A stretch of DNA of 36,412 nt from Streptacidiphilus anmyonensis (GTDB taxonomy: Bacteria; Actinomycetota; Actinomycetes; Streptomycetales; Streptomycetaceae): assembly GCF_000787855.1 (NCBI RefSeq), contig NZ_BBPQ01000080.1:1958-38369 (forward strand), read 5' to 3'. Each line of letters begins with the position of its first letter. Within the stretch, counting starts at the first letter, position 1. The notes under the pieces were generated by a model. It was not told the origin of the DNA and did no database searches. It saw only the letters and a program-made list of their open reading frames with translations. The translations under genes were made by a program, and so were the position numbers. Positions 1 through 8,026 of this stretch are shown in pieces.

Positions 1-1206
1 CGACCGCGCCGCCGCGACCTTGCCCTGGAGGCGGGCCAGCCCCTCCCGCCGGTCGGCCAGGGCGCGCGCCGCGGCGCGGAGCGCCTGCTCCTCCGCCTGG
101 AGCTCGCGCTCCAGCTCGGCGCGGCGCTCCACCGTCTCCGCGAGCGCGTACTGCGCCTCCTCCAGCGCCTCCGCCAGCTCCGCCTCCTGCTCGCGGATGC
201 GAGCCGCCTCGCGTTCCATGTCCTCGGGGTCGCGGCCGCGCCGCTCCTCCCCCTGCGGGGTGCGGGCGTGCCGGACCTTGGCCTCCGCCAGCCCGATCGT
301 GCCGCGGACCCGCTCCGCCAGGGACGAGAGGTCGAACCAGGTCTGCTGGGCCAGCTCCACCGCCGGGCCGAGCTGCGCGACCTGCGCCTCCAGCACCGCC
401 TCGCGCTGCTGAAGACCTGCCAGCTCCTGCTCGACGCCGCTGCGCCGCAGCCGGAGCGCCATCTCGTCGGCGATCTCCTCCTCGACCGCCTTGCGCAGCG
501 TCACCAGGTCGTCGGCGAGCAGCCGCAGTCGCGCGTCGCGCAGGTCGGCCTGGATCACCGCCGCGCGCCGGGCGATCGCGGCCTGCCGGCCGAGCGGCTT
601 GAGCTGCCGCCGCAGCTCTCCGACGAGGTCCTGGACGCGGGTCAGGTTGGCCTGCATCGCGTCCAGCTTCCGCAGCGCCTTCTCCTTGCGCTTGCGGTGC
701 TTCAGGACGCCGGCCGCCTCCTCGATGAAGGCGCGGCGGCCCATGGGGTCGGCGTGCAGGACTGAGTCGAGCTGGCCCTGGCCGACGATGACGTGCATCT
801 CCCGGCCGATGCCGGAGTCGGAGAGCAGTTCCTGGATGTCGAGGAGCCGGCAGGTGTCGCCGTTGATGGCGTACTCGCTGCCGCCGTTGCGGAACATCGT
901 CCGCGAGATGGTGACCTCGGCGTACTCGATCGGCAGCGCGCCGTCGGTGTTGTCGATGGTGAGCGCGACCTCCGCGCGCCCGAGGGGGGCGCGGCCGGTC
1001 GTGCCGGCGAAGATGACGTCCTCCATCTTGCCGCCGCGCAGCGACTTCGCGCCCTGCTCGCCCATGACCCAGCTGAGCGCGTCCACGACATTGGACTTGC
1101 CCGAGCCGTTGGGACCGACGACGCAGGTGATGCCCGGCTCGAAGCGCAGCGTGGTCGCGGAGGCGAAGGACTTGAACCCGCGCAGCGTGAGGCTCTTCAG
1201 ATGCAC
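1..1206 (-). CDS. smc: Chromosome segregation protein SMC, N-terminal part (cut by window edge)
   Basis: SMC is the ATPase of the bacterial condensin that organises and segregates the chromosome, working with ScpA and ScpB. Only the first 402 residues are present; the family is usually near 1,180, so the hinge, second coiled coil and C-terminal head lie beyond the left edge. The N-terminal head is clear: Walker A GPNGSGKS at residues 31-38, followed by the VGQGQLD segment, then from about residue 170 a long Arg/Glu/Ala/Leu-rich coiled coil. I chose the GTG start at 1206 because AGGAGG lies nine bases upstream and the protein then begins [15 protein letters not shown], as SMC proteins do. It is the last gene of the minus-strand block that includes rnc and mutM, but a hairpin terminator separates it from the small gene upstream, so it probably has its own promoter. 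Confidence 0.97.
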   Translation of the reverse strand, partial: MHLKSLTLRGFKSFASATTLRFEPGITCVVGPNGSGKSNVVDALSWVMGEQGAKSLRGGKMEDVIFAGTTGRAPLGRAEVALTIDNTDGALPIEYAEVTISRTMFRNGGSEYAINGDTCRLLDIQELLSDSGIGREMHVIVGQGQLDSVLHADPMGRRAFIEEAAGVLKHRKRKEKALRKLDAMQANLTRVQDLVGELRRQLKPLGRQAAIARRAAVIQADLRDARLRLLADDLVTLRKAVEEEIADEMALRLRRSGVEQELAGLQQREAVLEAQVAQLGPAVELAQQTWFDLSSLAERVRGTIGLAEAKVRHARTPQGEERRGRDPEDMEREAARIREQEAELAEALEEAQYALAETVERRAELERELQAEEQALRAAARALADRREGLARLQGKVAAARS

Positions 1207-1355
1207 CGGCCCCGACCTCCTGTCCCTTTCGGGGACACCCTAACCGCCGATGCCGTCCGAGCCCGGTGACGGCTCGGTTTCATCCGTGTGAGTCACGGGC
1301 ATCTACCGGTTGAGGGGTCAACGATGCGGGGACGAACGGGGAGCCGGGAACGACG

Positions 1356-1380
1356 AAGGGACGCCCAGGAGGCGTCCCTT
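1356..1380 (-). terminator. Hairpin terminator after the 64-residue coiled-coil gene
   Basis: A perfect 10-bp stem (1356-1365 with 1371-1380, arms AAGGGACGCC/GGCGTCCCTT) encloses a 5-base loop. It lies about 50 bases past the stop of the small minus-strand gene and before smc. There is no long T-run, which is common for terminators in high-GC actinomycetes. Confidence 0.7.
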
Positions 1381-1432
1381 GCACTATCCAGTGACGATGC
1401 CGACTGTTCCTGACCACGCGGAAAGGTCAGGT

Positions 1433-1627
1433 TCAGGCCAGCACCGCCTGGGCTGCGTCCATGCGGAGCAACTGCTCGTGGTCCGCGACGGCCTGCAACG
1501 CGTCGTTCTCGGCCTGGATACGGACAAGCTCGGATTCCAGGTCCTGGACACGCTGCTGGAGACGCCGCATCTCGGCGAGCAGTCGGGGGTCGGGTCCGCC
1601 GACGTAACCGAGAAGCGCCTTTGCCAT
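1433..1627 (-). CDS. Small coiled-coil protein, 64 residues, function unknown
   Basis: A short acidic-basic protein starting MAKALLGYVGG and then forming one amphipathic helix (residues about 15-50, LLAEMRRLQQRVQDLESELV) with regular heptad spacing of Leu, Val and Met, so it is probably a dimeric coiled coil. The ATG at 1627 has GGAGG ten bases upstream; the longer reading frame from 1690 adds residues with no ribosome site. It has a hairpin terminator after its stop and a possible promoter far upstream, so it looks like an independent gene between acyP and smc. I recall near-identical small proteins in other Streptomyces, without an assigned function. There is no signal peptide or membrane segment, so it should be cytoplasmic. 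Confidence 0.8.
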   Translation of the reverse strand: MAKALLGYVGGPDPRLLAEMRRLQQRVQDLESELVRIQAENDALQAVADHEQLLRMDAAQAVLA

Positions 1628-1961
1628 GATGTATGGTCCTCCACGCTGAGTGACCGACCGCGAAGTGAGGTCGTGTGAGGTGGGCCGCACCGGAGCGCTC
1701 GCCCGAGCAAGGCTGTACGGGGCCGATCAGCCCTGAGCGGACGTACGGGTGCGCGGGTTTCCAGCGTCTCACCAAACGCGCAGACGGTCAACACGATCAC
1801 AGCGTGCTACCTGAGTCGTCCGGCATGGGCGGCGGTGTGGTCACGCTGCGTGTCTCGGCGACTTCGTTGGTGCGCAGTCAACCACGCGAGGGCGAGAAGC
1901 GCAACACGCGGGAAATCCCTGATGGACCGACCGGGTGGAACCACGTCGCACCGGTGTGCGC
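1628..1961. other. Intergenic region between acyP and the small coiled-coil gene
   Basis: No convincing gene is seen on either strand in these 334 bases. It holds the ribosome site of the 64-residue gene (GGAGG near 1638-1642) and the possible minus-strand promoter at 1763-1791. No RNA gene or repeat was recognised. Confidence 0.5.
1763..1791 (-). promoter_or_regulatory. Possible promoter for the small coiled-coil gene
   Basis: On the minus strand TTGACC (1791-1786), a 17-base spacer and GACGCT (1768-1763) resemble a housekeeping sigma promoter. It would give a leader of about 130 bases. The -10 box is poor, so this is tentative. Confidence 0.35.
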
Positions 1962-2240
1962 TCAGCGGATCGCGAAGCCCTCGTAGTCGCTCTCAGCAGT
2001 GCCCCACAATTCGGTGACACCGTCCACGCGGCCGGGCGTGTCGCCGTGGCGCAGCAGGTCGAGCAGCTGCTCGCACTGCTCGCGGGTGCCCTGCGCGACG
2101 ACCTGGACCCGCCCGTCCCCCAGGTTCGAGGCGTAGCCGCGCAGCCCGATCTCCAGCGCCCGGGACCGCGTCCACCAACGGAAGCCGACCTGCTGCACCC
2201 GTCCGCGCACCCAGGCGGTCATCCGTACCTCTGCACTCAT
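1962..2240 (-). CDS. acyP: Acylphosphatase
   Basis: Small cytoplasmic enzyme that hydrolyses acyl phosphates such as 1,3-bisphosphoglycerate and carbamoyl phosphate. The 92-residue length is typical. The phosphate-binding signature GRVQQVGFR is at residues 13-21 with the catalytic Arg21, and the catalytic Asn is Asn39 in ASNLGDGRV; the C-terminal GFAIR ending is also typical. I kept the ATG at 2240 because homologues begin with a similar MS-acidic-VR stretch before the first strand, although an internal ATG at 2222 has a better ribosome site (AGAGG). It follows mutM by 77 bases in the same direction, and the mutM-acyP-smc neighbourhood is usual in Streptomyces. Confidence 0.95.
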   Translation of the reverse strand: MSAEVRMTAWVRGRVQQVGFRWWTRSRALEIGLRGYASNLGDGRVQVVAQGTREQCEQLLDLLRHGDTPGRVDGVTELWGTAESDYEGFAIR

Positions 2241-2317
2241 GCGCGCAAGTCTCTCACCGGCGACGGAGCGTTTTCCGACGCGGGGTCAGGCGGGCCGGAG
2301 GTCACCGCGCTGACGGG

Positions 2318-3184
2318 TCATCGCACCCGTGGAAGCCGCTGGCACTTGGGGCAGAAGTAGCTCGAGCGGTTCATCCACGACGCGCGGCGCATCGGCGTAC
2401 CGCAGCGGTTGCAGGCCTCGCCCTCGCGGCCGTAGGCGTCGAGGGAGCGGGAGAAGTAGCCCGACTCGCCGTTGACGTTGACGTAGAGGCTGTCGAAGCT
2501 GGTGCCGCCCTGGGCGAGGGCCTCGGACATCACCGCGCGGGCGGAGGCGAGCAGCAGCTGGGACGCCGGGCGGGTCAGCGTGTCGGCCGGGCGGTCGTAG
2601 TGGAGCCTGCTGCGCCACAGCGCCTCGTCGGCGTAGATGTTGCCGACGCCGCTGATCAGCGACTGGTCGAGCAGGGCGCGCTTGACGCCGCTGCTGCGGC
2701 GGCGCAGCGCGGCGAGGAAGACGGTGTCGTCGAAGCGCGGGTCGAGCGGATCGCGGGCGATGTGCGCGAGGGACATCGGAGCCGCGTCCGGGTCGCTCGG
2801 GTCCGCGTCCTCGACGGCGAGGCCGCCGAAGGTGCGCTGGTCGACGAAGCGGAGCTCGGTGCCGGTCGGGTCGTCGAAGCGCACCCGGATCCGCAGGTGC
2901 TTCTCGTCGGGGGCCCCCTCGGGCTGGACCAGCAGCTGGCCGCTCATGCCGAGGTGGCCCAGCAGCGAGACGCCGGTGCCGGGCAGCGGCAGCCACAGGT
3001 ACTTGCCGCGGCGCTGCGCGGCGCCGAGCTCCCGGCCGCGCAGCTGCGCGGCGAAGTCGTCCGGCCCCGCCGCATGGCGGCGCACGGCACGCGGGTGCAG
3101 CACCTCGACGGAGCGGACCGTGCGACCGCTGACCCAGCGGGAAAGGCCGCGCCGGACGACCTCTACTTCGGGAAGCTCAGGCAT
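2318..3184 (-). CDS. mutM: Formamidopyrimidine-DNA glycosylase (Fpg/MutM)
   Basis: Base-excision repair enzyme that removes 8-oxoguanine and formamidopyrimidines and then nicks the abasic site. It has 288 residues, normal for the family. The N-terminus MPELPEVE carries the catalytic Pro2 (Schiff base) and Glu3; a GKYLW segment near residue 60 holds the conserved Lys; the helix-two-turn-helix region includes the [12 protein letters not shown] motif. The C-terminus has the zinc finger with two CxxC pairs (CNRCG and CPKC). It starts 18 bases after the rnc stop, so rnc and mutM are very probably co-transcribed. Confidence 0.97.
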   Translation of the reverse strand: MPELPEVEVVRRGLSRWVSGRTVRSVEVLHPRAVRRHAAGPDDFAAQLRGRELGAAQRRGKYLWLPLPGTGVSLLGHLGMSGQLLVQPEGAPDEKHLRIRVRFDDPTGTELRFVDQRTFGGLAVEDADPSDPDAAPMSLAHIARDPLDPRFDDTVFLAALRRRSSGVKRALLDQSLISGVGNIYADEALWRSRLHYDRPADTLTRPASQLLLASARAVMSEALAQGGTSFDSLYVNVNGESGYFSRSLDAYGREGEACNRCGTPMRRASWMNRSSYFCPKCQRLPRVR

Positions 3185-3202
3185 CCGGGCAGCCTAGCCG
3201 GG

Positions 3203-3976
3203 TTACGCGTCGCCGGAGGGGGTGGTGGACGCCCCGGAGCCGCCGGCGGGGGCGGTTCCGTCGCCGTGCTTCTCGCGGATGGCGTGCCAGGCGCTCTCGG
3301 CGGCCTTCTGCTCGGCCTCCTTCTTGGAGCGACCGGAGCCCGTGCCGTAGTCCTCCCCGCCGACGCGAGCGGCGGCGATGAACGTCTTCTCGTGGTCCGG
3401 ACCGGACTCGGTGACGACGTACTCCGGCACGCCGATGCCGACGGTCGCGGTGAGCTCCTGGAGACTGGTCTTCCAGTCCAGGCCCGCGCCGAGGTTCGAG
3501 GACTTCTCGATCAGCGGGTCGAAGAGCCGGTGCACCAGCTCGGAGGCGCAGTCCAGCCCCTGGTCGAGGTAGACCGCCCCGATGACGGCCTCGAGGGTGT
3601 CCGCGAGAATCGAGGACTTGTCCCGGCCACCGGTGCCCTCCTCGCCACGACCGAGGCTGATGAACGTGCCGAGGTCCAGGCCCCGCGCGACGTCCGCAAG
3701 GGCGCGCGAGTTGACCACCGCGGCGCGCAGCTTCGCGAGCTGCCCCTCCGGGAGGTCGGGGTGGACGCGGTACAGGGTGTCCGTCACCACCAGGCCCAGC
3801 ACCGAATCGCCCAGGAACTCAAGGCGTTCGTTCGTGGGAAGACCACCGTTCTCGTACGCGTACGAGCGGTGGGTCAGTGCACGCGTCAGAAGGGACGGCT
3901 CAAGCGTGTAGCCGAGCCGTCCCTCCAGAACGCTGTACCCGGTGTCGGCGTGCGAAGCGGATGCTGACGCTGACAT
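3203..3976 (-). CDS. rnc: Ribonuclease III
   Basis: Endonuclease that cuts double-stranded RNA, processing rRNA precursors and some mRNAs. In S. coelicolor the same gene is known as absB and affects antibiotic production globally. The RNase III signature [10 protein letters not shown] is at residues 49-58, the second acidic metal-binding cluster [13 protein letters not shown] follows, and a double-stranded RNA-binding domain occupies roughly 170-235 (it includes [14 protein letters not shown]). The last 20 residues are a disordered Gly/Ala/Ser/Thr tail. The ATG at 3976 has AGGAG upstream. It lies 18 bases after rpmF; the yceD-rpmF-rnc-mutM order is conserved in actinobacteria. Confidence 0.97.
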   Translation of the reverse strand: MSASASASHADTGYSVLEGRLGYTLEPSLLTRALTHRSYAYENGGLPTNERLEFLGDSVLGLVVTDTLYRVHPDLPEGQLAKLRAAVVNSRALADVARGLDLGTFISLGRGEEGTGGRDKSSILADTLEAVIGAVYLDQGLDCASELVHRLFDPLIEKSSNLGAGLDWKTSLQELTATVGIGVPEYVVTESGPDHEKTFIAAARVGGEDYGTGSGRSKKEAEQKAAESAWHAIREKHGDGTAPAGGSGASTTPSGDA

Positions 3977-3994
3977 CTGGTGTTCTCCTGCCGA

Positions 3995-4168
3995 TCAGAC
4001 CGACAGGACCTGACGGCGGTTGTAGGTGCCGCAGCTCGGGCACGCGATGTGACCCAGCTTCGGCTGGTGGCAGCGGTCGCACGCCACGAGCGCGGGAGCA
4101 GTGGCCTTCCACTGCGAACGGCGGTGACGCGTGTTGCTGCGCGACATCTTCCGCTTGGGAACAGCCAC
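3995..4168 (-). CDS. rpmF: 50S ribosomal protein L32
   Basis: A 57-residue ribosomal protein of the large subunit. The sequence starts (GTG) [20 protein letters not shown], the typical basic L32 N-terminus, followed by two CxxC pairs (CDRC and CPSC) of the zinc-ribbon form. The GTG at 4168 is only two bases from the stop of yceD, so the two are translationally linked, as in most bacteria. It ends RRQVLSV. The zinc-binding form suggests this is the main copy; a cysteine-free paralogue, if the genome has one, would be elsewhere. Confidence 0.97.
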   Translation of the reverse strand: MAVPKRKMSRSNTRHRRSQWKATAPALVACDRCHQPKLGHIACPSCGTYNRRQVLSV

Positions 4169-4170
4169 AG

Positions 4171-4812
4171 CTACTTCTCCTGGTTCTCGGCGGCACCCTC
4201 CCGGGTGACGCTGTCCTCTTCACTACCGGTCGCGGTCGATGCGGCCGAGAGTCCCTGCAAAGCCGCCCACCGGGGGTCGACGGCGTCATGGTGGTGGTCC
4301 GGGTCGTCCGTGAGTCGTGCTCCGCATTCGGAGCACAGGCCCAGGCAGTCGTCCTGGCACACCGGCTGCAACGGCAGTGCGAGCACCACCGCGTCACGCA
4401 GCACCGGCTCGAGGTCGAACAGGTCGCCCTCGAGACGGTAAGTCTCGTCGTCCTCGTCCTCGTCGGACTCGGACACTCCCCCGAAGCGGTCGGCCGCCTC
4501 CGGGTAGTAGTACAGCTCCTGGAAGTCCGCGTCGAGCTCGCGCTCGATCGGCTCCAGGCAGCGTACGCACTCCCCCTTGAGGTCGGCCTCGGCGGTGCCC
4601 GTGACGAGCACCCCCTCGATGACCGACTCCAGTCGGAGCTCCAGCTCGATGTCCGCGCCCTGGGGGACGCTGATCACTTCGTTGCCGAAGTGCGCCGGCG
4701 CCGGGGCCGAGCGGGACACCTTCCGCATCGCCCCAGGCCGACGGCCCAGCTCGTGTGTGTCGAACACGAGCGGGTTGCGGTGGTCGAGGCGGTTCAGGGG
4801 TCTGTCCTTCAC
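4171..4812 (-). CDS. YceD/DUF177 family protein (upstream partner of L32)
   Basis: YceD proteins are almost always encoded just before rpmF and are thought to help large-subunit rRNA or ribosome biogenesis (in plants DUF177A is needed for 23S rRNA processing). This protein has 213 residues. The conserved region includes CVRCLEPIE near residue 84 and a C-terminal cysteine cluster [13 protein letters not shown], which probably binds metal. Between these is an acidic stretch (ESDEDEDDE), and the last about 35 residues are a low-complexity tail. It begins [19 protein letters not shown], as actinobacterial members do. The molecular function is not established. Confidence 0.9.
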   Translation of the reverse strand: MKDRPLNRLDHRNPLVFDTHELGRRPGAMRKVSRSAPAPAHFGNEVISVPQGADIELELRLESVIEGVLVTGTAEADLKGECVRCLEPIERELDADFQELYYYPEAADRFGGVSESDEDEDDETYRLEGDLFDLEPVLRDAVVLALPLQPVCQDDCLGLCSECGARLTDDPDHHHDAVDPRWAALQGLSAASTATGSEEDSVTREGAAENQEK

Positions 4813-4928
4813 TCAGGTCTTCGGCGGCCGCTGCGCTCGGTTTCGGGCAGCAGCGAATACCAGCACATCAAGCCGGAGAGGTCAGAATACCCGACGCCGG
4901 AACCCCGACCCAACTCCGGTGCGGACGA

Positions 4929-6059
4929 TCAGTGGCCCTGGCCGTACTCGCGCAGCTTGGACACGTCGATGAAGCCGGTGTCGAAGAAGCTGGTCACTTC
5001 CTGCTGCTGAGCGTAGTGCGGCGGCTGCTGCTGCGGGATCTGCGCGTGCTGGACCGGCTGGACGGGCTGGCCGTACGCGTCGTAGACGGGCTGCTGCTGC
5101 GGTTCGGCGTAGCCGCCGGCGTAGGGGTCGTAGACCGGCTGCTGCTCGACGTACCCACCGGTGTACGGGTCGTAGACGGGCTGCTGCTGCGGCTGGCCGT
5201 ACGGGTCCTGCTGCGGCCAGTACTCGACCTGCGGCTGCATCTCCGGGTGCATGTCGGGATGCATGTCCGGGTGCGGCATCTCCTGGCCGTGCTGACCGTG
5301 CTGGTCGGACCCGGACATCATGCCCTGGCGGTTCAGCTCGGCGGCGACGGCGGCCTGGCGGGCGTCGCCCTGCTCGATGCCGGCCGCCTCGTCGGCGGCG
5401 GCCAGGTAGGCGCCCAGCTCGTCGATGGGCCGCTTGCCCAGCAGCTTGTCGCGGCCTCGGCCGACCGCCTCCAAGGTCTTGCTCAGCGCGGTCTCCAGCG
5501 CGGCGAGCTTCACGTCCACGTACTCGTCCACCTCGGGGCTGGGCGAGCGGAACGCGTCCTGGGTGAACTCCTCGCCGTCCTCGCCCTCGACCGGGCCGCC
5601 CGCGACCCGCAGCTTCTCGCGGCCGCGGCCGATGGCGCCGAGGGTCTTGGTCAGCACGACCTCGAAGTTGGCGAGCTTGCTGTCGACGTAGTCGTCCGCC
5701 TCGCGGCGCTGCTCGGACACCTCTGCACGGGCCTCGGCCAGGAGGCGGTCCGCCTCGGACCGGGCCACGGTGACGTAGTCGGTCCCGTTGATGAGCTGCT
5801 GCCGCTCGTCGTGCGCGGCGGCGACCACCCGCTCGGCCTCGCGGCGCGCGTCCTCGACGACCTGGTCGCCGTACTGGACCGTCTCCTGCGCCTTGGCGAT
5901 CTCGCCGGGGAGCTCCTCACGCAGCTCCGTGAGCAGAGTCACCAGCTCCGCCCTGTTGACCACGATCGAGGCCGACATCGGCATCGACCGCGCACCTTCC
6001 ACAAGCTTGGTGATCTCGTCGAGCTTCTGCTGCACGTCCACCGGGGTCACGCTTTCCAC
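4929..6059 (-). CDS. DivIVA/AtpF-like coiled-coil protein with Gln/Tyr-rich tail
   Basis: In actinomycetes this family is often annotated as a cell division initiation protein or ATP synthase B-like protein; its function is not established. The 376 residues split into an N-terminal region with the conserved ARSMPMSASIVVNRAEL (23-39), a coiled coil about 40-125, a duplicated unit (YVDSKLANFEVVLTKTL at 124-140 and YVDVKLAALETALSKTL at 180-196, each followed by GRGR-K-L), then a disordered tail (250-350) with repeats of QQPVYDPY. A conserved-looking motif SFFDTGFIDVSKLREY (357-372) ends the protein. There is no membrane segment. The GTG start at 6059 is uncertain: in-frame GTGs at 6050 and 6041 are alternatives, and homologues often begin at the equivalent of the last (MDVQ-KLDEI). 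It sits between coaD and yceD. Confidence 0.8.
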   Translation of the reverse strand: MESVTPVDVQQKLDEITKLVEGARSMPMSASIVVNRAELVTLLTELREELPGEIAKAQETVQYGDQVVEDARREAERVVAAAHDERQQLINGTDYVTVARSEADRLLAEARAEVSEQRREADDYVDSKLANFEVVLTKTLGAIGRGREKLRVAGGPVEGEDGEEFTQDAFRSPSPEVDEYVDVKLAALETALSKTLEAVGRGRDKLLGKRPIDELGAYLAAADEAAGIEQGDARQAAVAAELNRQGMMSGSDQHGQHGQEMPHPDMHPDMHPEMQPQVEYWPQQDPYGQPQQQPVYDPYTGGYVEQQPVYDPYAGGYAEPQQQPVYDAYGQPVQPVQHAQIPQQQPPHYAQQQEVTSFFDTGFIDVSKLREYGQGH

Positions 6060-6116
6060 GAGGCTGCCCGGACCAGTAGGACCGGCCGGAACTGGAGCTA
6101 CGAACTGTACTCAGTC

Positions 6117-6620
6117 CTACGGGTTCGCGGGCTGTGAGCGCCGTTCGGCGATCCGCTCGGTCAGCCTGCGCAGGACGAGCTCGGGGACAAGATGGGACAC
6201 ATCGCCACCGAGGGTGGCGACCTCCTTGATCAGCGAGGAGGAGAGGAAGCTGTAGGTGGGGTTGGTCGGCACGAAGAGCGTCTCCACGCCGGTCAGGCCG
6301 TGGTTCATCTGGGCCATCTGGAGCTCGTAGTCGAAGTCGCTGACCGCGCGCAGGCCCTTCACGATCGCCGGGATGTCCCGCTCGCGGCAGTAGTCGACGA
6401 GCAGCCCCCGGTGCGACTCGACCTTGACGTTGCCGTAGTCCGCGGTGATCTCCTCGATCATCGCGATCCGCTCGTCGACGCTGAACATGCCCTTCTTGGA
6501 CGGGTTGACCAGGACGGCGACGTGGACGACGTCATAGAGGCGCGTGGCGCGCTCGATCGTGTCGAGGTGGCCGTTGTGGATGGGGTCGAACGACCCCGGA
6601 CAGACGGCACGGCGGAACAT
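6117..6620 (-). CDS. coaD: Phosphopantetheine adenylyltransferase
   Basis: Fourth step of coenzyme A synthesis: transfers AMP from ATP to 4'-phosphopantetheine. It has 167 residues, the normal size. The nucleotidyltransferase motif [11 protein letters not shown] is near the N-terminus and the second motif [11 protein letters not shown] near residue 130. The start needs a choice. ATG at 6620 has AGGAG six bases upstream and gives the usual [16 protein letters not shown] at 6626 directly abuts that site; a GTG at 6638 overlaps the rsmD stop (GTGA). I favour 6620. The gene is coupled to rsmD, an association seen in very many bacteria. Confidence 0.96.
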   Translation of the reverse strand: MFRRAVCPGSFDPIHNGHLDTIERATRLYDVVHVAVLVNPSKKGMFSVDERIAMIEEITADYGNVKVESHRGLLVDYCRERDIPAIVKGLRAVSDFDYELQMAQMNHGLTGVETLFVPTNPTYSFLSSSLIKEVATLGGDVSHLVPELVLRRLTERIAERRSQPANP

Positions 6621-6634
6621 CGTCATCTCCTCGC

Positions 6635-7225
6635 TCACAGGCCGGCTTCCTTGCCGGCTCCGTCGGCGGCGCGGCCGTACCAAAGGGTCGCCTCGCCGTA
6701 GCGGCGCTCCCGCAGGCCCTCGAAGCCCTCCGGCCAGGTGAAGACGCCGCCTCTGGTGCTGCGCTCCACGGTGACGATCACGTCCCCGTCGAGCCAGCCC
6801 TCCGAGCTGAGTGTGACCAGTATCTCCCGCAGTTCGGCGTCGGCGACGGCATAGGGCGGATCGAGAAACACCAGGTCGTACGGGGTGGACGGCGGTGCGC
6901 CCGCGATGACCCGCTCGGCCTTCCCGGAACGGACCTCGGCGCCCGGAAGGGAGAGCGTCCGCACGTTGGCGAGGATCACCTTGACGGCGGCCGGGTCCTC
7001 CTCGACGAGCAGGGTGTGGGCGGCGCCACGGGAGAGCGCCTCCAGCCCGACGGCCCCCGAGCCGGCGTAGAGGTCGATCACGCGCGCGCCCGCGAGGGAG
7101 CCGCGCAGCGCCTCCCAACTGGAGAAGAGCGCTTCCCGCGCCCGGTCCGAGGTGGGACGGGTACCGTTCCCCGGCGGCACGGCGAGGCGTCGGCCCCGAG
7201 CGGCTCCGGCGATCACGCGGGTCAT
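6635..7225 (-). CDS. rsmD: 16S rRNA (guanine(966)-N(2))-methyltransferase
   Basis: S-adenosylmethionine-dependent methylase that modifies G966 of 16S rRNA during 30S assembly. The 196-residue protein begins [14 protein letters not shown], typical for RsmD. The SAM-binding motif is [19 protein letters not shown] (about residues 49-67) and the catalytic motif is DPPY near residue 125. The ATG at 7225 fits the family. A perfect inverted repeat with a possible -10 element at its centre lies just upstream. It overlaps or abuts coaD, and the pair forms one transcription unit. Confidence 0.95.
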   Translation of the reverse strand: MTRVIAGAARGRRLAVPPGNGTRPTSDRAREALFSSWEALRGSLAGARVIDLYAGSGAVGLEALSRGAAHTLLVEEDPAAVKVILANVRTLSLPGAEVRSGKAERVIAGAPPSTPYDLVFLDPPYAVADAELREILVTLSSEGWLDGDVIVTVERSTRGGVFTWPEGFEGLRERRYGEATLWYGRAADGAGKEAGL

Positions 7226-7252
7226 GTGGTCGGCGTCCTTGCTGGTCGGAAA

Positions 7253-7280
7253 GGTGTGCACTTTCACGCTAGTGCACACC
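7253..7280 (-). promoter_or_regulatory. Perfect inverted repeat around a possible rsmD -10 box
   Basis: GGTGTGCAC (7253-7261) and GTGCACACC (7272-7280) are exact complements, separated by ten bases. On the minus strand the centre contains TAGCGT (7271-7266), a fair -10 element, about 40 bases before the rsmD start. This arrangement suits either a repressor operator or a leader hairpin. No good -35 box is seen. Confidence 0.45.
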
Positions 7281-7417
7281 CCGGGGGCGCGAGGAACTGC
7301 GCGGGCCACCACCCCGTGCGGATGGGCCTGCACGTCCGGACCACCAGCTCCGTGGGTGGCTTGTCGCGCCCACGCGGCGGAGCCGCACATCAGCAGAGCC
7401 TCGCGCCCCTGGGCGGT
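7281..7417 (-). repeat. MITE-like intergenic repeat, copy B
   Basis: The ends form an imperfect inverted repeat (GGGGCGCGAGG-type: 7284-7294 against 7399-7409), with the inner palindrome GCGGCGGAGCCGC near 7374-7386. Read on the minus strand it matches the start of copy A (20549-20729) over about 60 bases, including AGGGGCGCG, CGGCTCCGCCGCG and GGGCGCGA. It fills the gap between rsmD and the next gene. Such elements are very common between Streptomyces genes; no protein is encoded. Confidence 0.6.
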
Positions 7418-7422
7418 TGCGA

Positions 7423-7935
7423 CTACCCCTCCGTGCTCACCGAACCCAGAAGGCTCGGGCTGGCGTAGCGGCTCCAGGAGAGGCAGCCGTCGGGCGGGCA
7501 GTACTCGGGGCGGCGGGGGTCGTGGCCCAGCTCGCGCAGCTTGGTACGGACGGAGTCGGGCGTGCGGCCGAAGCGGGCCGCCACGCGGGCTATGGTCTCG
7601 CCGTCGTGGAAGCGACGGACCAACTCCTCCTCGTGCTGCGGGACCCACGGCGCGCCGTGGCCCGGGTACAGCTCGCGGAGGACGTCCCGGTCCGGGATCG
7701 GCTCGGAGACGTCGGCGACGATGGCGAGGGCCCGCAGCGCGCGGTTGAGCGCGATGCGGAGGGACGCGGTGTCCTCCACCGGCAGCCGGAGCTTGCCGGA
7801 GGCGATCGGCTCGGACGCGTGGCCCTCGCGCCAGCCGGTGAGGGTGAGGGTGACCTCGCGGTCGTCCTCACTGGTGAGTTCGATGCGGAAGACCTTGTCA
7901 CCGAGCGGCAGCTCGTTCAGGTGACGGAACGCCAT
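7423..7935 (-). CDS. Conserved hypothetical protein with C-terminal helix-turn-helix-like segment
   Basis: I do not recognise a named family. The 170-residue protein starts MAFRHLNELPLGDKVFRIELTS, predicted beta-strand-rich to about residue 60. A helix with SLRIALNRALRALAIVAD follows, then from about 100 a segment (HEEELVRRFHDGETIARVAA, followed by RFGRTPDSVRTKLRELG) that reads like a homeodomain-type helix-turn-helix of the kind that tests whether an ORF skips or matches DNA. The C-terminus has CPPDGC. ATG at 7935 has AGGGGG upstream. There is no signal peptide. It may be a small regulator, but this is inference from the helix pattern only. It stands alone between recG and the repeat before rsmD. 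Confidence 0.75.
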   Translation of the reverse strand: MAFRHLNELPLGDKVFRIELTSEDDREVTLTLTGWREGHASEPIASGKLRLPVEDTASLRIALNRALRALAIVADVSEPIPDRDVLRELYPGHGAPWVPQHEEELVRRFHDGETIARVAARFGRTPDSVRTKLRELGHDPRRPEYCPPDGCLSWSRYASPSLLGSVSTEG

Positions 7936-8026
7936 GGATGTGCCCCCTGAGAACGTTGTTTTGGCCGGTCAGGCCCCGTTCACAACACCTCTATTCTCGC
8001 AGGGGGCACTGACATTCCAGGGGTCG

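Noticed and set aside
1293-1800. Several 120-160 codon frames around 1300-1800
   Set aside because: They overlap the small coiled-coil gene and its terminator, lack ribosome sites and give Arg/Pro/Ser-rich peptides.
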